Below are positions 1 to 6,429 of a DNA stretch of 10,937 bases, one piece after another; positions within the stretch are counted from its first letter, which is position 1, and every line of letters starts with the position of its first letter. Location: positions 1-10,937 of the forward strand of contig JAEXPO010000258.1 of NCBI GenBank assembly GCA_023446675.1, read 5' to 3'. A program made the translations under genes and the position numbers. The notes beneath the pieces were generated by a model that saw nothing but the letters and a program-made list of their open reading frames with translations, was not told where the DNA came from and ran no database searches. This DNA comes from Bacillota bacterium (GTDB taxonomy: Bacteria > Bacillota > Clostridia > DSM-8532).

Positions 1-984
1 ATCAGCGACATTACCATTGGTGAGACTATTTGTGACAAAGAGCGCCCGGAGCCCATTCCCTTTGTCGATATAGACGAGCCTACCATCTCCATGCAGTTTT
101 CCGTAAATAACAGTCCTTTTGCCGGCAAAGAGGGTACTTTTGTTACCTCAAGGCATATAAGGGACAGGCTGTATCGGGAAATAGAAACCAACGTGAGCAT
201 GCGTGTTGAGGAAACCGATTCTGCCGATTGCTTCAAGGTATCCGGCCGCGGCGAGCTTCACCTTTCCGTACTTATAGAGACCATGCGCCGTCAGGGCTAT
301 GAATTTCAGGTATCCAAGCCTGAGGTAATTACCGTAGAGCAAAACGGCGAAGTCTATGAGCCTATGGAGTATTTGGTTATTGATGTTCCCGAGGAATACA
401 TGGGAAGCGTTATGGAAAAGCTGGGCATGAGAAAAGGCGAAATGGTCAATATGCACAGCGCCAATCAGGGGTTTGTACGCCTCGATTTCAAGATTCCCGC
501 CAGAGGCCTTATCGGTTACCGTTCGGAGTTTTTGACGGATACCCGGGGAAATGGTATAATGAATCATATTTTTCATGGGTACGAGCCCTGGAAGGGTGAA
601 ATAAAGAGCCGCTTAAGAGGTGCTCTTGTTGCCTGGGAAACCGGTGAATCGGTCACCTACGGACTTTTTAACGCTCAGGACAGAGGCTCTCTCTTCATCG
701 GACCGGGCGTACCTGTATATGAAGGCATGATCGTAGGCGAATGCTCCAGAAATGAAGACATTACGATTAATGTATGCAAGAAGAAGCATGTTACCAATAT
801 GCGTGCGTCAGGCTCCGACGAAGCCCTGAAGCTGGTTCCCTTTATCAATATGAGCCTGGAGCAGAATCTTGAGTTTATTGCAGATGATGAACTTGTAGAA
901 ATTACGCCGGTATCCATTCGTCTCAGAAAGAAGATATTGAATACCGAGCAGAGAGCTAAGGTGAAAAGCGGTGCAAGGAAGTAG
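1..984 (+). CDS. typA: TypA/BipA translational GTPase, C-terminal part (5' end outside window)
   Basis: TypA (BipA) is an EF-G-like GTPase that binds ribosomes and supports 50S assembly and stress or cold growth. The frame is open from base 1 and encodes about 327 residues up to TAG at 982-984. The family usually has about 600-615 residues, so the GTPase domain and the start lie upstream of the window. What is visible is the second half: a GRGELHL segment typical of EF-G-like domain III (about codons 82-88), a domain V-like stretch with EPMEYLVIDVPEEYMG (about 120-135), and the BipA-specific C-terminal domain with ARGLIGYRSEFLTDTRGNG and then HIFHGYEPW. The first ATG visible in frame (91) is internal and is not the start. 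The stop lies inside the mltG coding region, which suggests cotranscription. Identity is secure because the C-terminal domain is diagnostic of TypA rather than EF-G or LepA. Confidence 0.96.
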   Translation: MSDITIGETICDKERPEPIPFVDIDEPTISMQFSVNNSPFAGKEGTFVTSRHIRDRLYREIETNVSMRVEETDSADCFKVSGRGELHLSVLIETMRRQGYEFQVSKPEVITVEQNGEVYEPMEYLVIDVPEEYMGSVMEKLGMRKGEMVNMHSANQGFVRLDFKIPARGLIGYRSEFLTDTRGNGIMNHIFHGYEPWKGEIKSRLRGALVAWETGESVTYGLFNAQDRGSLFIGPGVPVYEGMIVGECSRNEDITINVCKKKHVTNMRASGSDEALKLVPFINMSLEQNLEFIADDELVEITPVSIRLRKKILNTEQRAKVKSGARK

Positions 985-2131
985 TTCGGTTAAAAGGCCC
1001 CATGAACAGGAGAGCTTTAAAAAAACACCCGTAAAAAAAATGAAGAAAAAAAAGCCCAGGAAAAAGCGCTATCTTTTTCTAAAGCTGTTGATTCTTATTC
1101 TCCTGTGCATGGTAGGTTTTATGGTGTGCGCACTAAACGGCTACAAGTATATCGTGCTGGGCACCCAGCAGGCCGAGGTTGTTTTGACGGAGACAACGGG
1201 GGACATTTATAACATTCCCTCAGGTTCCAGTCCTGCCGATATTGCCGACGATCTATACGATAAAGGCTATATCAAGGATGTGAAAAGGTATAAGCTCCTT
1301 TCAAAGGTGATGGGCTTTAACAACGCCTACAGGGCGGGTAACTTCCTCATTGAAAAAGGAATTAACGAATATGCCCTCATGCTTCGGCTTACCGACGAAC
1401 CTTTAAAAAATCCCACAAAGGACATTATGATTCCGGAGGGAAAGACTCTTCTCGAAACGGTTGAAACCTTGCACGGACAAGGCTATGTGGATAAGGGCAA
1501 ATTTATGAAAATTGCCTCCACCGAAACAGAGCGCTTTTCCTTCCTGAAGGATCTAAAAGCCACCGAAACCCGGCCCTATGTGCTGGAAGGCTATCTGTAT
1601 CCGGATACCTACAAGCTGGATGAAGGCTGGACCGAGCAGCAGCTCATCGATATGATGCTGAATGAATTCAACCGTATTTTTACCCAGGATTTCAAGGCTC
1701 GGGCAGAGGAGCTGGGCATGACCATTGACGAGGTAGTAACAATGGCCTCCTTAATCGAAATGGAAGCCCGTTATCCTACGGATTACAAAAAGATCTCCAG
1801 TGTCTTTCATAACCGCCTTAATTCCCAGTACAAGAAGCTGGAGTCCGATGCCACCGTACAGTACGCCCGCATTTATGCCGGTCTTGGCCGTACCTCGTCT
1901 CTTCTTTATAAGGATTTGGAGATCGAAAGCCTTTACAATACCTATAAATATGAAGGGCTTCCTCCGGGACCCATTTGTTCGCCAAGGGTAGATGCCATTG
2001 AGGCAGCCTTGTATCCTGAGAAGACCAATTATCTGTTCTTCTTTGCAACTCCCGACGGGACGAACATTTACAACGAGACCTATGAGGGACATGTACAGGA
2101 CCAGGCCAAATACGGCGTAAGCGGCAATTAA
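971..2131 (+). CDS. mltG: Endolytic murein transglycosylase MltG (YceG-like)
   Basis: MltG is a single-pass membrane enzyme that cleaves nascent peptidoglycan glycan strands and is thought to set their length. The 386-aa product has a very Lys/Arg-rich cytoplasmic N-terminus (about 8-33), one membrane segment (about 34-54), a LysM-like region (about 78-140) and the YceG catalytic domain. Seen motifs are LEGYLYPDTY (205-214), MASLIEMEARYP with the likely catalytic Glu263, SSVFHNRL (276-283) and LPPGPICSP near the C-terminus. The GTG start at 971 overlaps typA by 14 nt and has an AAGGTG element at 958-963; an in-frame ATG at 1040 would remove 23 basic residues but keep the membrane segment, so the start is uncertain. 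Older databases call this family aminodeoxychorismate lyase, which is a misannotation. In B. subtilis mltG (yrrL) also lies just upstream of yrrM and yrrO. Confidence 0.94.
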   Translation: MQGSSSVKRPHEQESFKKTPVKKMKKKKPRKKRYLFLKLLILILLCMVGFMVCALNGYKYIVLGTQQAEVVLTETTGDIYNIPSGSSPADIADDLYDKGYIKDVKRYKLLSKVMGFNNAYRAGNFLIEKGINEYALMLRLTDEPLKNPTKDIMIPEGKTLLETVETLHGQGYVDKGKFMKIASTETERFSFLKDLKATETRPYVLEGYLYPDTYKLDEGWTEQQLIDMMLNEFNRIFTQDFKARAEELGMTIDEVVTMASLIEMEARYPTDYKKISSVFHNRLNSQYKKLESDATVQYARIYAGLGRTSSLLYKDLEIESLYNTYKYEGLPPGPICSPRVDAIEAALYPEKTNYLFFFATPDGTNIYNETYEGHVQDQAKYGVSGN

Positions 2132-2132
2132 A

Positions 2133-2147
2133 GCGGGCAACGCCCGC
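2133..2147 (+). repeat. GC-rich hairpin just after mltG
   Basis: A perfect 6-bp inverted repeat, GCGGGC and GCCCGC around a 3-nt AAC loop, starts two bases after the mltG stop. No T-tract follows directly; the nearest T-run is about 35 nt downstream (2183-2189). It therefore does not look like a complete intrinsic terminator. It could stabilise the 3' end of mltG mRNA or cause a pause. The rest of the 96-nt gap to trmR shows an AT-rich stretch but no convincing promoter. Confidence 0.5.
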
Positions 2148-2227
2148 AATCCAATTGGAGAGAAGCGAAGTTATAAATTATTGTTTTTTATTCACGCTTA
2201 TCAGCGACAAGGTGTTAATGGTATAAA

Positions 2228-2887
2228 ATGGAAGACGTTCTTAGAAATTTGGAGGTGGATTTATACCTCCGGCAGACACTTCAGCGTGAAACAGGCTATT
2301 TAAAAGAAATGGAGGAATTTGCACGGGAGCATCACGTTCCCATCATTCCTCCCGAAACGGCGGCTCTTCTTAAGGTTTTCGTAAGCTTAAGAAAGCCCCT
2401 TCGTATTTTAGAGGCTGGAACAGCCATTGGGTATTCGGCGGCAATTATGGCCATGGCAATGCCGGAATCGGGCAGAGTGGATACCCTTGAGCTGGATGAG
2501 GACCGAGCTTCACAGGCGGAGGAAAACATACGCCGGCTGGGGCTGTCTCACAAAATACGTGTACTTAAAGGGGATGCCCTTGAAATTATGCAATGTCTGC
2601 AGACGCCTTACGACATGCTTTTTATGGATGCCTCCAAGGGCCAGTATCCCGAATACCTGCCTGAATGCATCCGGCTGACTGCTGCCGGAGGCTTAATTTT
2701 ATCAGACAATGTGCTTTACAAGGGGCTGGTTTCGCAAAATGAGCCCGTGCTGCACAAGCACCGTACCATTGCGGTGCGGCTAAAGGCTTATCTTGACAGC
2801 CTGTGCAGCGATAAAAGGCTTGAAACGGCTATCGTACCTATTGGTGACGGTCTTGCCGTCAGCTACAGGAAAGGGAATGAATCGTGA
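2228..2887 (+). CDS. trmR: SAM-dependent O-methyltransferase, probable tRNA 5-hydroxyuridine methyltransferase TrmR
   Basis: This 219-aa protein belongs to the class I O-methyltransferase family 3 (COMT-like). Seen features are the SAM-binding loop LEAGTAIGYS (61-70), the acidic end of beta-2 in LELDED (87-92), and the putative metal ligands Asp134 in FMDASKGQY plus Asp160-Asn161 in LSDN. The C-terminus PIGDGLAVSYRK is typical of the family. In B. subtilis the homologue TrmR (YrrM) methylates 5-hydroxyuridine at tRNA position 34 to 5-methoxyuridine. The specific role here is inferred from family plus the adjacent trhP, because the fold alone would also fit small-molecule methyltransferases. 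The ATG start at 2228 has an AAGGTG at 2209-2214, rather far upstream (13 nt). The gene ends in GTGA, overlapping the trhP start by 4 nt, which suggests translational coupling. Confidence 0.85.
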   Translation: MEDVLRNLEVDLYLRQTLQRETGYLKEMEEFAREHHVPIIPPETAALLKVFVSLRKPLRILEAGTAIGYSAAIMAMAMPESGRVDTLELDEDRASQAEENIRRLGLSHKIRVLKGDALEIMQCLQTPYDMLFMDASKGQYPEYLPECIRLTAAGGLILSDNVLYKGLVSQNEPVLHKHRTIAVRLKAYLDSLCSDKRLETAIVPIGDGLAVSYRKGNES

Positions 2888-4110
2888 CAAAAAAGGTTGA
2901 GCTTCTGGCTCCAGCCGGTAATATGGAAAAGCTGGAGGCCGCTCTTCAATACGGTGCTGACGCCGTTTATCTGGCCGGCAGGCAATATGGCCTTCGTACA
3001 GCCTCCGATAATTTTACAATTGAGGAAATGGCCCAAGCGGCAAGCTTTGCCCACGGCCTTAATAAAAAGGTTTATCTTACTATGAATATCCTTGCTCACA
3101 ACGAGGACTTAAGCGGGGCGGGTGCTTTTATCAAAGAGGCGTCGGCAACGGGGATAGACGGTGTCATTATCTCCGATCCGGGCCTTTTTTCAATTGTACG
3201 CAAAAAGGCTCCTGAGCTTCCTGTTCATATCAGCACCCAGGCAAGCACCGTCAACTATTCCACAGTGGGCTTTTGGAGAGATTTAGGCGCTTCCAGAGTG
3301 GTCCTGGCCCGGGAAATGTCCCTGAAGGAAATAGGGGAGGTCAGCATAAATTGTCCCGGCGTCGAGCTTGAGGCCTTTGTCCACGGTGCCATGTGCATTT
3401 CCTATTCCGGGCGCTGCCTTTTAAGCAATTATCTGGCCGGAAGAGATGCCAATAAGGGGGATTGTGCCCAATCCTGCCGCTGGAAGTATCACCTGATGGA
3501 AGAAAAAAGGCCGGGTGAGTATTACCCTGTGGAGGAAACCGACAGAGGCACCTTCATATTCAACTCCAAGGATCTTTGCATGATAAACCATATTCCCGCA
3601 TTAATAAAAAGCGGCCTGACAAGCTTTAAAATTGAGGGCAGGGTGAAAAGCGCCTTTTATGTGGCAACGGTTGTTAAGGCTTACAGGGATGCCATTGATG
3701 CTTATTATGCCAATCCTGACGCACCGGTGGATCCCGCCTGGCTTGCGGAAGTATGTAAAGTGAGCAACCGGGATTTTACCACCGGCTTTTATTTTGGGAA
3801 GCCTCAGGCCCCGGATCAAAATTACGGTACCAGCTCCTACCTCAGAAGCTACGCTTTTATTGGTGTTGTAAAAGACTATGACTATGCTGAGAAGCTACTT
3901 ATAGTTGAACAGCGAAACAATTTTAAAATCGGTGACGAAATTGAAATATTGCCGCCTAAAGGGGCATACTCTAGTATAGTAGTTCAAGAAATGCTGGACG
4001 GTGAGAACAAGCCTGTCGAAGTTGCTCCCCATCCACAAATGACAGTAAAGATCCGGTGCGAGGCAAGCTATGAGCCCGGTTCCATTCTACGGAGAGGCGG
4101 CAAAGATTAG
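2884..4110 (+). CDS. trhP: U32-family tRNA 5-hydroxyuridine synthesis protein TrhP (YrrO-like)
   Basis: This 408-aa protein is a full-length U32-family member (formerly peptidase U32 or collagenase-like). It opens with the typical KVELLAPAGNMEKLEAALQYG and carries the U32 signature ExFxxGAMCxxxxGxC at 163-178. A C-terminal beta-rich domain (about 330-405) is also present. Cysteines at 171, 178, 194 and 232 show a spacing like that of the Fe-S ligands described in the related UbiU, so a [4Fe-4S] cluster is likely. In B. subtilis, YrrN and YrrO (TrhP1 and TrhP2) are needed for prephenate-dependent hydroxylation of U34 in tRNA; here only one copy is present, with YrrO-like length. The GTG start at 2884 is supported by AGGAAAGGG at 2867-2875. 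The 4-nt overlap with trmR fits a shared hydroxylation-then-methylation pathway. Protease activity is considered unlikely. Confidence 0.88.
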   Translation: MTKKVELLAPAGNMEKLEAALQYGADAVYLAGRQYGLRTASDNFTIEEMAQAASFAHGLNKKVYLTMNILAHNEDLSGAGAFIKEASATGIDGVIISDPGLFSIVRKKAPELPVHISTQASTVNYSTVGFWRDLGASRVVLAREMSLKEIGEVSINCPGVELEAFVHGAMCISYSGRCLLSNYLAGRDANKGDCAQSCRWKYHLMEEKRPGEYYPVEETDRGTFIFNSKDLCMINHIPALIKSGLTSFKIEGRVKSAFYVATVVKAYRDAIDAYYANPDAPVDPAWLAEVCKVSNRDFTTGFYFGKPQAPDQNYGTSSYLRSYAFIGVVKDYDYAEKLLIVEQRNNFKIGDEIEILPPKGAYSSIVVQEMLDGENKPVEVAPHPQMTVKIRCEASYEPGSILRRGGKD

Positions 4111-4138
4111 AGATTTTTAATGGTAGAGGCCTCTTCCC

Positions 4139-4149
4139 TGTGGTATCAT
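4139..4149 (+). promoter_or_regulatory. Extended -10 promoter for the zinc-ribbon gene, with adjacent palindrome
   Basis: TGTGGTATCAT contains an extended -10 (TG one base before TATCAT, 5/6 match to TATAAT). No good -35 hexamer is present at the normal distance. A perfect 10-bp palindrome, AGAGGCCTCT (4125-4134), instead occupies the spacer/-35 region. The same TGTGGTAT core recurs upstream of pfkA. This would place the start of transcription about 40 nt before the zinc-ribbon start codon. Confidence 0.55.
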
Positions 4150-4180
4150 AAGAGTAATCGAAGATGATAATTTTTCTAAT

Positions 4181-4188
4181 AAGGAGGT
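4181..4188 (+). promoter_or_regulatory. Strong Shine-Dalgarno deciding the zinc-ribbon start
   Basis: AAGGAGGT lies 8 nt before the ATG at 4197. A longer in-frame reading from ATG 4164 would place this site inside the coding sequence and add an 11-residue N-terminus with no ribosome site of its own, so 4197 is the start. Confidence 0.85.
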
Positions 4189-4196
4189 CTTTAACA

Positions 4197-4541
4197 ATGG
4201 CTTTTTTCGATGATGTAAAGAAGATTGGTAAAAATATTTCCGACAAGGGCAAGGACGTAATTGAAATTACGAAGCTGAATGCTCAGATTGGCTCGGAAAA
4301 GGACAAAATCCAGGATTTGTATGTAAAAATCGGCCAGGAAGTTTACACTGCGTATAAAGCGGGCGAGGAAACCCCTTTTGCTGCCCTTACCGCTGAAATT
4401 TCTGCAATTGAATCCAATATTGATGAGCTGAACGCTAAAATTCTTGAAATCAAGGATGCGGTTAAATGCCCCAGTTGCGGCGCAGAAGCAGCCAAGGAAA
4501 CTGCTTATTGCTCCAAATGCGGGACTAAGATCAGCGAGTAA
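4197..4541 (+). CDS. Small zinc-ribbon protein with helical N-terminus, function unknown
   Basis: The predicted product has 114 residues. The N-terminal MAFFDDVKKIGKNISDKGK is amphipathic, and residues about 20-88 are Lys/Glu-rich and heptad-like, compatible with a coiled coil. The C-terminus is a zinc ribbon, CPSCG then 11 residues and CSKCG (two CxxC pairs, about residues 91-108). There is no signal peptide or membrane segment, so it is likely cytosolic. Similar short proteins annotated only as zinc-ribbon domain-containing are common in Firmicutes, and I know of no established function. It appears to be a single-gene transcription unit: its own extended -10 promoter, a very strong ribosome site and an intrinsic terminator 43 nt after the stop. 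That arrangement suggests good expression, independent of its neighbours. Confidence 0.85.
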   Translation: MAFFDDVKKIGKNISDKGKDVIEITKLNAQIGSEKDKIQDLYVKIGQEVYTAYKAGEETPFAALTAEISAIESNIDELNAKILEIKDAVKCPSCGAEAAKETAYCSKCGTKISE

Positions 4542-4583
4542 AGCTCTTTACGTATTAAAACAGAATGGTTAGCCAACCACAGG

Positions 4584-4612
4584 CAGCGATCCAAGACGGA
4601 TCGCTGTTTTTT
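4584..4612 (+). terminator. Intrinsic terminator after the zinc-ribbon gene
   Basis: A perfect 9-bp stem, CAGCGATCC and GGATCGCTG around a 5-nt AAGAC loop, is followed at once by six T residues (4607-4612). This is a textbook rho-independent terminator on the + strand. A weaker hairpin, TGGTT-AGCC-AACCA (4566-4579), lies just upstream. Confidence 0.93.
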
Positions 4613-4641
4613 CTATTTCACCCAAGAAAACATTTCAAGGC

Positions 4642-4670
4642 TTGATGCTAAAGTCAATTTAGGTTAATAT
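4642..4670 (+). promoter_or_regulatory. Candidate promoter for the phosphotransferase gene
   Basis: TTGATG (4642-4647) and TAATAT (4665-4670) are separated by 17 bp, giving 4/6 matches in each hexamer. The site lies just after a strong terminator, where a new promoter is needed. Transcription would begin near 4677, which makes the TTG codon at 4676 an unlikely translation start and leaves a leader of about 80 nt. Confidence 0.45.
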
Positions 4671-4756
4671 AAATTTTGCCATATCGATTTTATGTCTTAA
4701 TCAGAGTTCTGTTGGGTTCAAGCGTAAGCCCTCGTAGAAAAGGAAAGCGAGCAGTA

Positions 4757-5647
4757 ATGCAAAAGGATAGCATCAGAATGTTTGAAGATCGTTTTGTCAG
4801 CATAAAGCCCATTTTAAAGGGATGGTCCGAAGATAAGAAATATTGCGTGGTGTCCCAAGACGGCACAAAATATTTGCTCCGCCTTTCCGCGGGTAACTGC
4901 GAAGCAAAAAAAGCGGATTTTGAGATAATGGAACGGCTTGCAAGCATGGGTGTTCCTATGTGCCTTCCCATTGAGCTTGGGGCATGGGGCGAAGGTGTGT
5001 ATACCCTCCAGAGCTGGATAGAGGGTGAAGAGGCGGAGGCTGTTATTCCTTTGATATCCGATACCCAGGCCTATGTATACGGACTAAAGGCAGGTCAGGT
5101 GCTTCGCACTATCCACTCCATTCCTGCGCCGGATAGCTGCGAAAAGTGGGAGATGCGCTTCAACAGAAAGCTTGACCGGAAGATTAAGGGTTATAGGGAA
5201 TGCCCCATTAAATTTGACGGTGCGGATGATATGATTGGTTATATAAACCAAAACCGTCAGCTTCTGGACGGCCGGCCCCAGTGCTATCAGCACGGCGATT
5301 ATCACATAGGCAATATGATGATAGAACAGGGTACGCTTAAAATTATCGACTTTAACCGCAGCGATTACGGCGATCCCTGGGAGGAATTTAACCGCATTGT
5401 GTGGTGCGCTCAAAAAAGCCCGCTTTTTGCCTCGGGTATGGTAAACGGCTATTTCGACGGAAAGCCGCCTTTGGCCTTTTGGAAGCTCCTTGCCCTCTAT
5501 ATTGCCGGCAATACTCTTTCATCCGTATACTGGGCCATTCCCTTCGGGCAGGAGGAGGTTGATACCATGCTGGCTCAGGCCGGGGATGTGCTTGACTGGT
5601 TTGACAACATGAAAAACCCTGTGCCAAAATGGTATTCGGAGGGTTGA
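4757..5647 (+). CDS. APH-family phosphotransferase, substrate unknown
   Basis: This 296-aa protein has the aminoglycoside phosphotransferase/choline kinase fold. A nucleotide-binding N-lobe includes KGWSEDKKYCVV (about 21-32) and KYLLRLS (about 38-44), with Arg in the usual lysine strand, a substitution also common in family members. The catalytic loop is HGDYHIGNMM with His179, Asp181 and Asn186; the metal-binding Asp is in IIDFNRSDYGDPWEE (Asp198). All key kinase residues are present, so it should be active. A chromosomal housekeeping setting without mobile elements argues against drug resistance; a cellular metabolite such as a sugar, amino alcohol or cell-wall precursor is as likely. The frame extends up to TTG 4676, but ATG 4757 or ATG 4778 (AAGGA at 4763-4767) are better starts. 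The choice between those two is open. Confidence 0.82.
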   Translation: MQKDSIRMFEDRFVSIKPILKGWSEDKKYCVVSQDGTKYLLRLSAGNCEAKKADFEIMERLASMGVPMCLPIELGAWGEGVYTLQSWIEGEEAEAVIPLISDTQAYVYGLKAGQVLRTIHSIPAPDSCEKWEMRFNRKLDRKIKGYRECPIKFDGADDMIGYINQNRQLLDGRPQCYQHGDYHIGNMMIEQGTLKIIDFNRSDYGDPWEEFNRIVWCAQKSPLFASGMVNGYFDGKPPLAFWKLLALYIAGNTLSSVYWAIPFGQEEVDTMLAQAGDVLDWFDNMKNPVPKWYSEG

Positions 5648-5756
5648 GGGAGCGCTCAGGCAGGCGTCCATCAGCCAATTTAAGCATGAGTGGGAGAAAA
5701 GCCTCCTTGATATTAAGGAGACACCAAGTACAATACAGGAAGGAACCCTTAAATAA
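5648..5756 (+). other. Gap between phosphotransferase and cyclo-ligase genes with unexplained open frames
   Basis: This 109-nt gap has no clear promoter or terminator. One frame is open from 5613 to a TAA at 5754-5756, directly abutting the next ATG, and reads like protein (for example QFKHEWEKSLLDIKETPS), but it has no ATG, GTG or TTG start. Another frame starts at ATG 5686, encodes 24 residues and ends in TGA at 5758-5760, overlapping the next start as ATGA; it has no ribosome site. Two short inverted repeats are visible: GAGCGCTC (5650-5657) and CTCCTT with AAGGAG around a 6-nt loop (5703-5720). It may be a gene remnant or a non-coding spacer. Confidence 0.4.
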
Positions 5757-6347
5757 ATGAATATAGGCGAAATGAAGAATAAGGCTGAGCTGCGATCTTT
5801 TATGAAGCATAAAAGAGAGGCTATGGGCGAAGCCCACAGGGAAACGCTTTCCATAAGGGCGACCCAAAGGCTGATGGATCTTCCCGAACTGGCTCATTGC
5901 AGGATTGTCATGTCCTATATGCCCATACGAAACGAAGTCGATACTATCCGTTTTAACAAGGCTATTCTTGCCGCAAATAAACAGCTCTGCCTGCCCCGTG
6001 TACGGGACGAAAAGGACATGGATGCTTTTTTTATAACAGATTTTAAGCTGGAGCTGGCCCAAGGCCATTTTAATATTCAGGAGCCTTTATATGCTTTGGA
6101 ACCGGTTAACCCCGCTTCAATTAATATTATTATTCTTCCCGGGCTTGCTTTTGACACCAGGGGCAACCGTCTGGGCTTTGGCAAGGGGTATTACGATCGC
6201 TTTCTTCAAAGAGCTGACGAAAAGTGTCTTAAGATTGGCCTGGCTTATGGCTTTCAGGTGGTTGAGGGCATTGAGGCGGAGCCCTGGGACAGGAAGCTGG
6301 ATCTTGTGGTGACGGAGGACAGGGTTTACCGTTTTCATTCGCCTTGA
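5757..6347 (+). CDS. fau: 5-formyltetrahydrofolate cyclo-ligase
   Basis: This enzyme (MTHFS; YqgN in B. subtilis) converts 5-formyltetrahydrofolate and ATP to 5,10-methenyltetrahydrofolate, returning a storage or inhibitory folate to the one-carbon pool in the cytosol. The 196-aa length is normal. Seen features are the basic N-terminus KNKAELRSFMKHKR, SYMPIRNEVDT (53-63) in the substrate/nucleotide region, and the family signature LPGLAFDTRGNRLGFGKGYYDR (127-148), including the Gly-rich ATP loop and GYYDR. The C-terminal EPWDRKLDLVVTE is also typical. AGGAAGGA at 5737-5744 precedes ATG 5757 by 12 nt; ATG 5772 would give the common family start MKNKAELR but lacks a good ribosome site. The 3' end contains the candidate dnaE promoter. 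Confidence 0.95.
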   Translation: MNIGEMKNKAELRSFMKHKREAMGEAHRETLSIRATQRLMDLPELAHCRIVMSYMPIRNEVDTIRFNKAILAANKQLCLPRVRDEKDMDAFFITDFKLELAQGHFNIQEPLYALEPVNPASINIIILPGLAFDTRGNRLGFGKGYYDRFLQRADEKCLKIGLAYGFQVVEGIEAEPWDRKLDLVVTEDRVYRFHSP

Positions 6348-6360
6348 TTTAAGGTATCAT
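6332..6360 (+). promoter_or_regulatory. Probable dnaE promoter overlapping the end of the cyclo-ligase gene
   Basis: TTTTCA (6332-6337, 4/6 match) and TATCAT (6355-6360, 5/6 match) are separated by exactly 17 bp. The -35 lies inside the last codons of the upstream gene and the -10 lies 8 nt after its stop. Transcription would start near 6367, giving a leader of 60-85 nt before dnaE. Confidence 0.55.
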
Positions 6361-6370
6361 AGGGAATAGA

Positions 6371-6413
6371 GATAATTCCTTGCATAGAGGGGATATACCA
6401 AAGATAATTTCCT
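6371..6413 (+). repeat. Imperfect direct repeat in the dnaE leader
   Basis: GATAATTCCT (6371-6380) recurs as GATAATTTCCT (6403-6413), one base longer. The first copy can also pair with GGAAT at 6363-6367 to make a 5-bp hairpin with a 7-nt loop. Both lie downstream of the predicted transcription start. The role is unknown and chance is possible in this AT-rich leader. Confidence 0.35.
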
Positions 6414-6429
6414 GATAAGGTTTTTATTA

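Noticed and set aside
971..2131. Annotation as aminodeoxychorismate lyase (folate synthesis), tempting because a folate gene is nearby
   Set aside because: The membrane segment, LysM-like region and YceG catalytic motif identify MltG. The lyase name is an old database error.
2133..2189. Intrinsic terminator after mltG
   Set aside because: The GC-rich hairpin is not followed by a T-tract; the only T-run is about 35 nt away and no second stem leads into it.
2884..4110. Annotation as a secreted collagenase-like peptidase
   Set aside because: There is no signal peptide. The U32 signature with the cysteine set and the pairing with trmR fit the RNA-modification branch of the family better.
5648..5756. 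A riboswitch (for example a THF riboswitch) or 6S RNA near the cyclo-ligase gene
   Set aside because: The gap is too short for 6S RNA and shows no recognisable riboswitch core; only small inverted repeats are visible.
5388..6068. A 226-codon open frame on the minus strand
   Set aside because: It runs antisense to the phosphotransferase end and the cyclo-ligase gene, both of which have clear family motifs. The translation is low-complexity in character, with no recognisable motif and no ribosome site.
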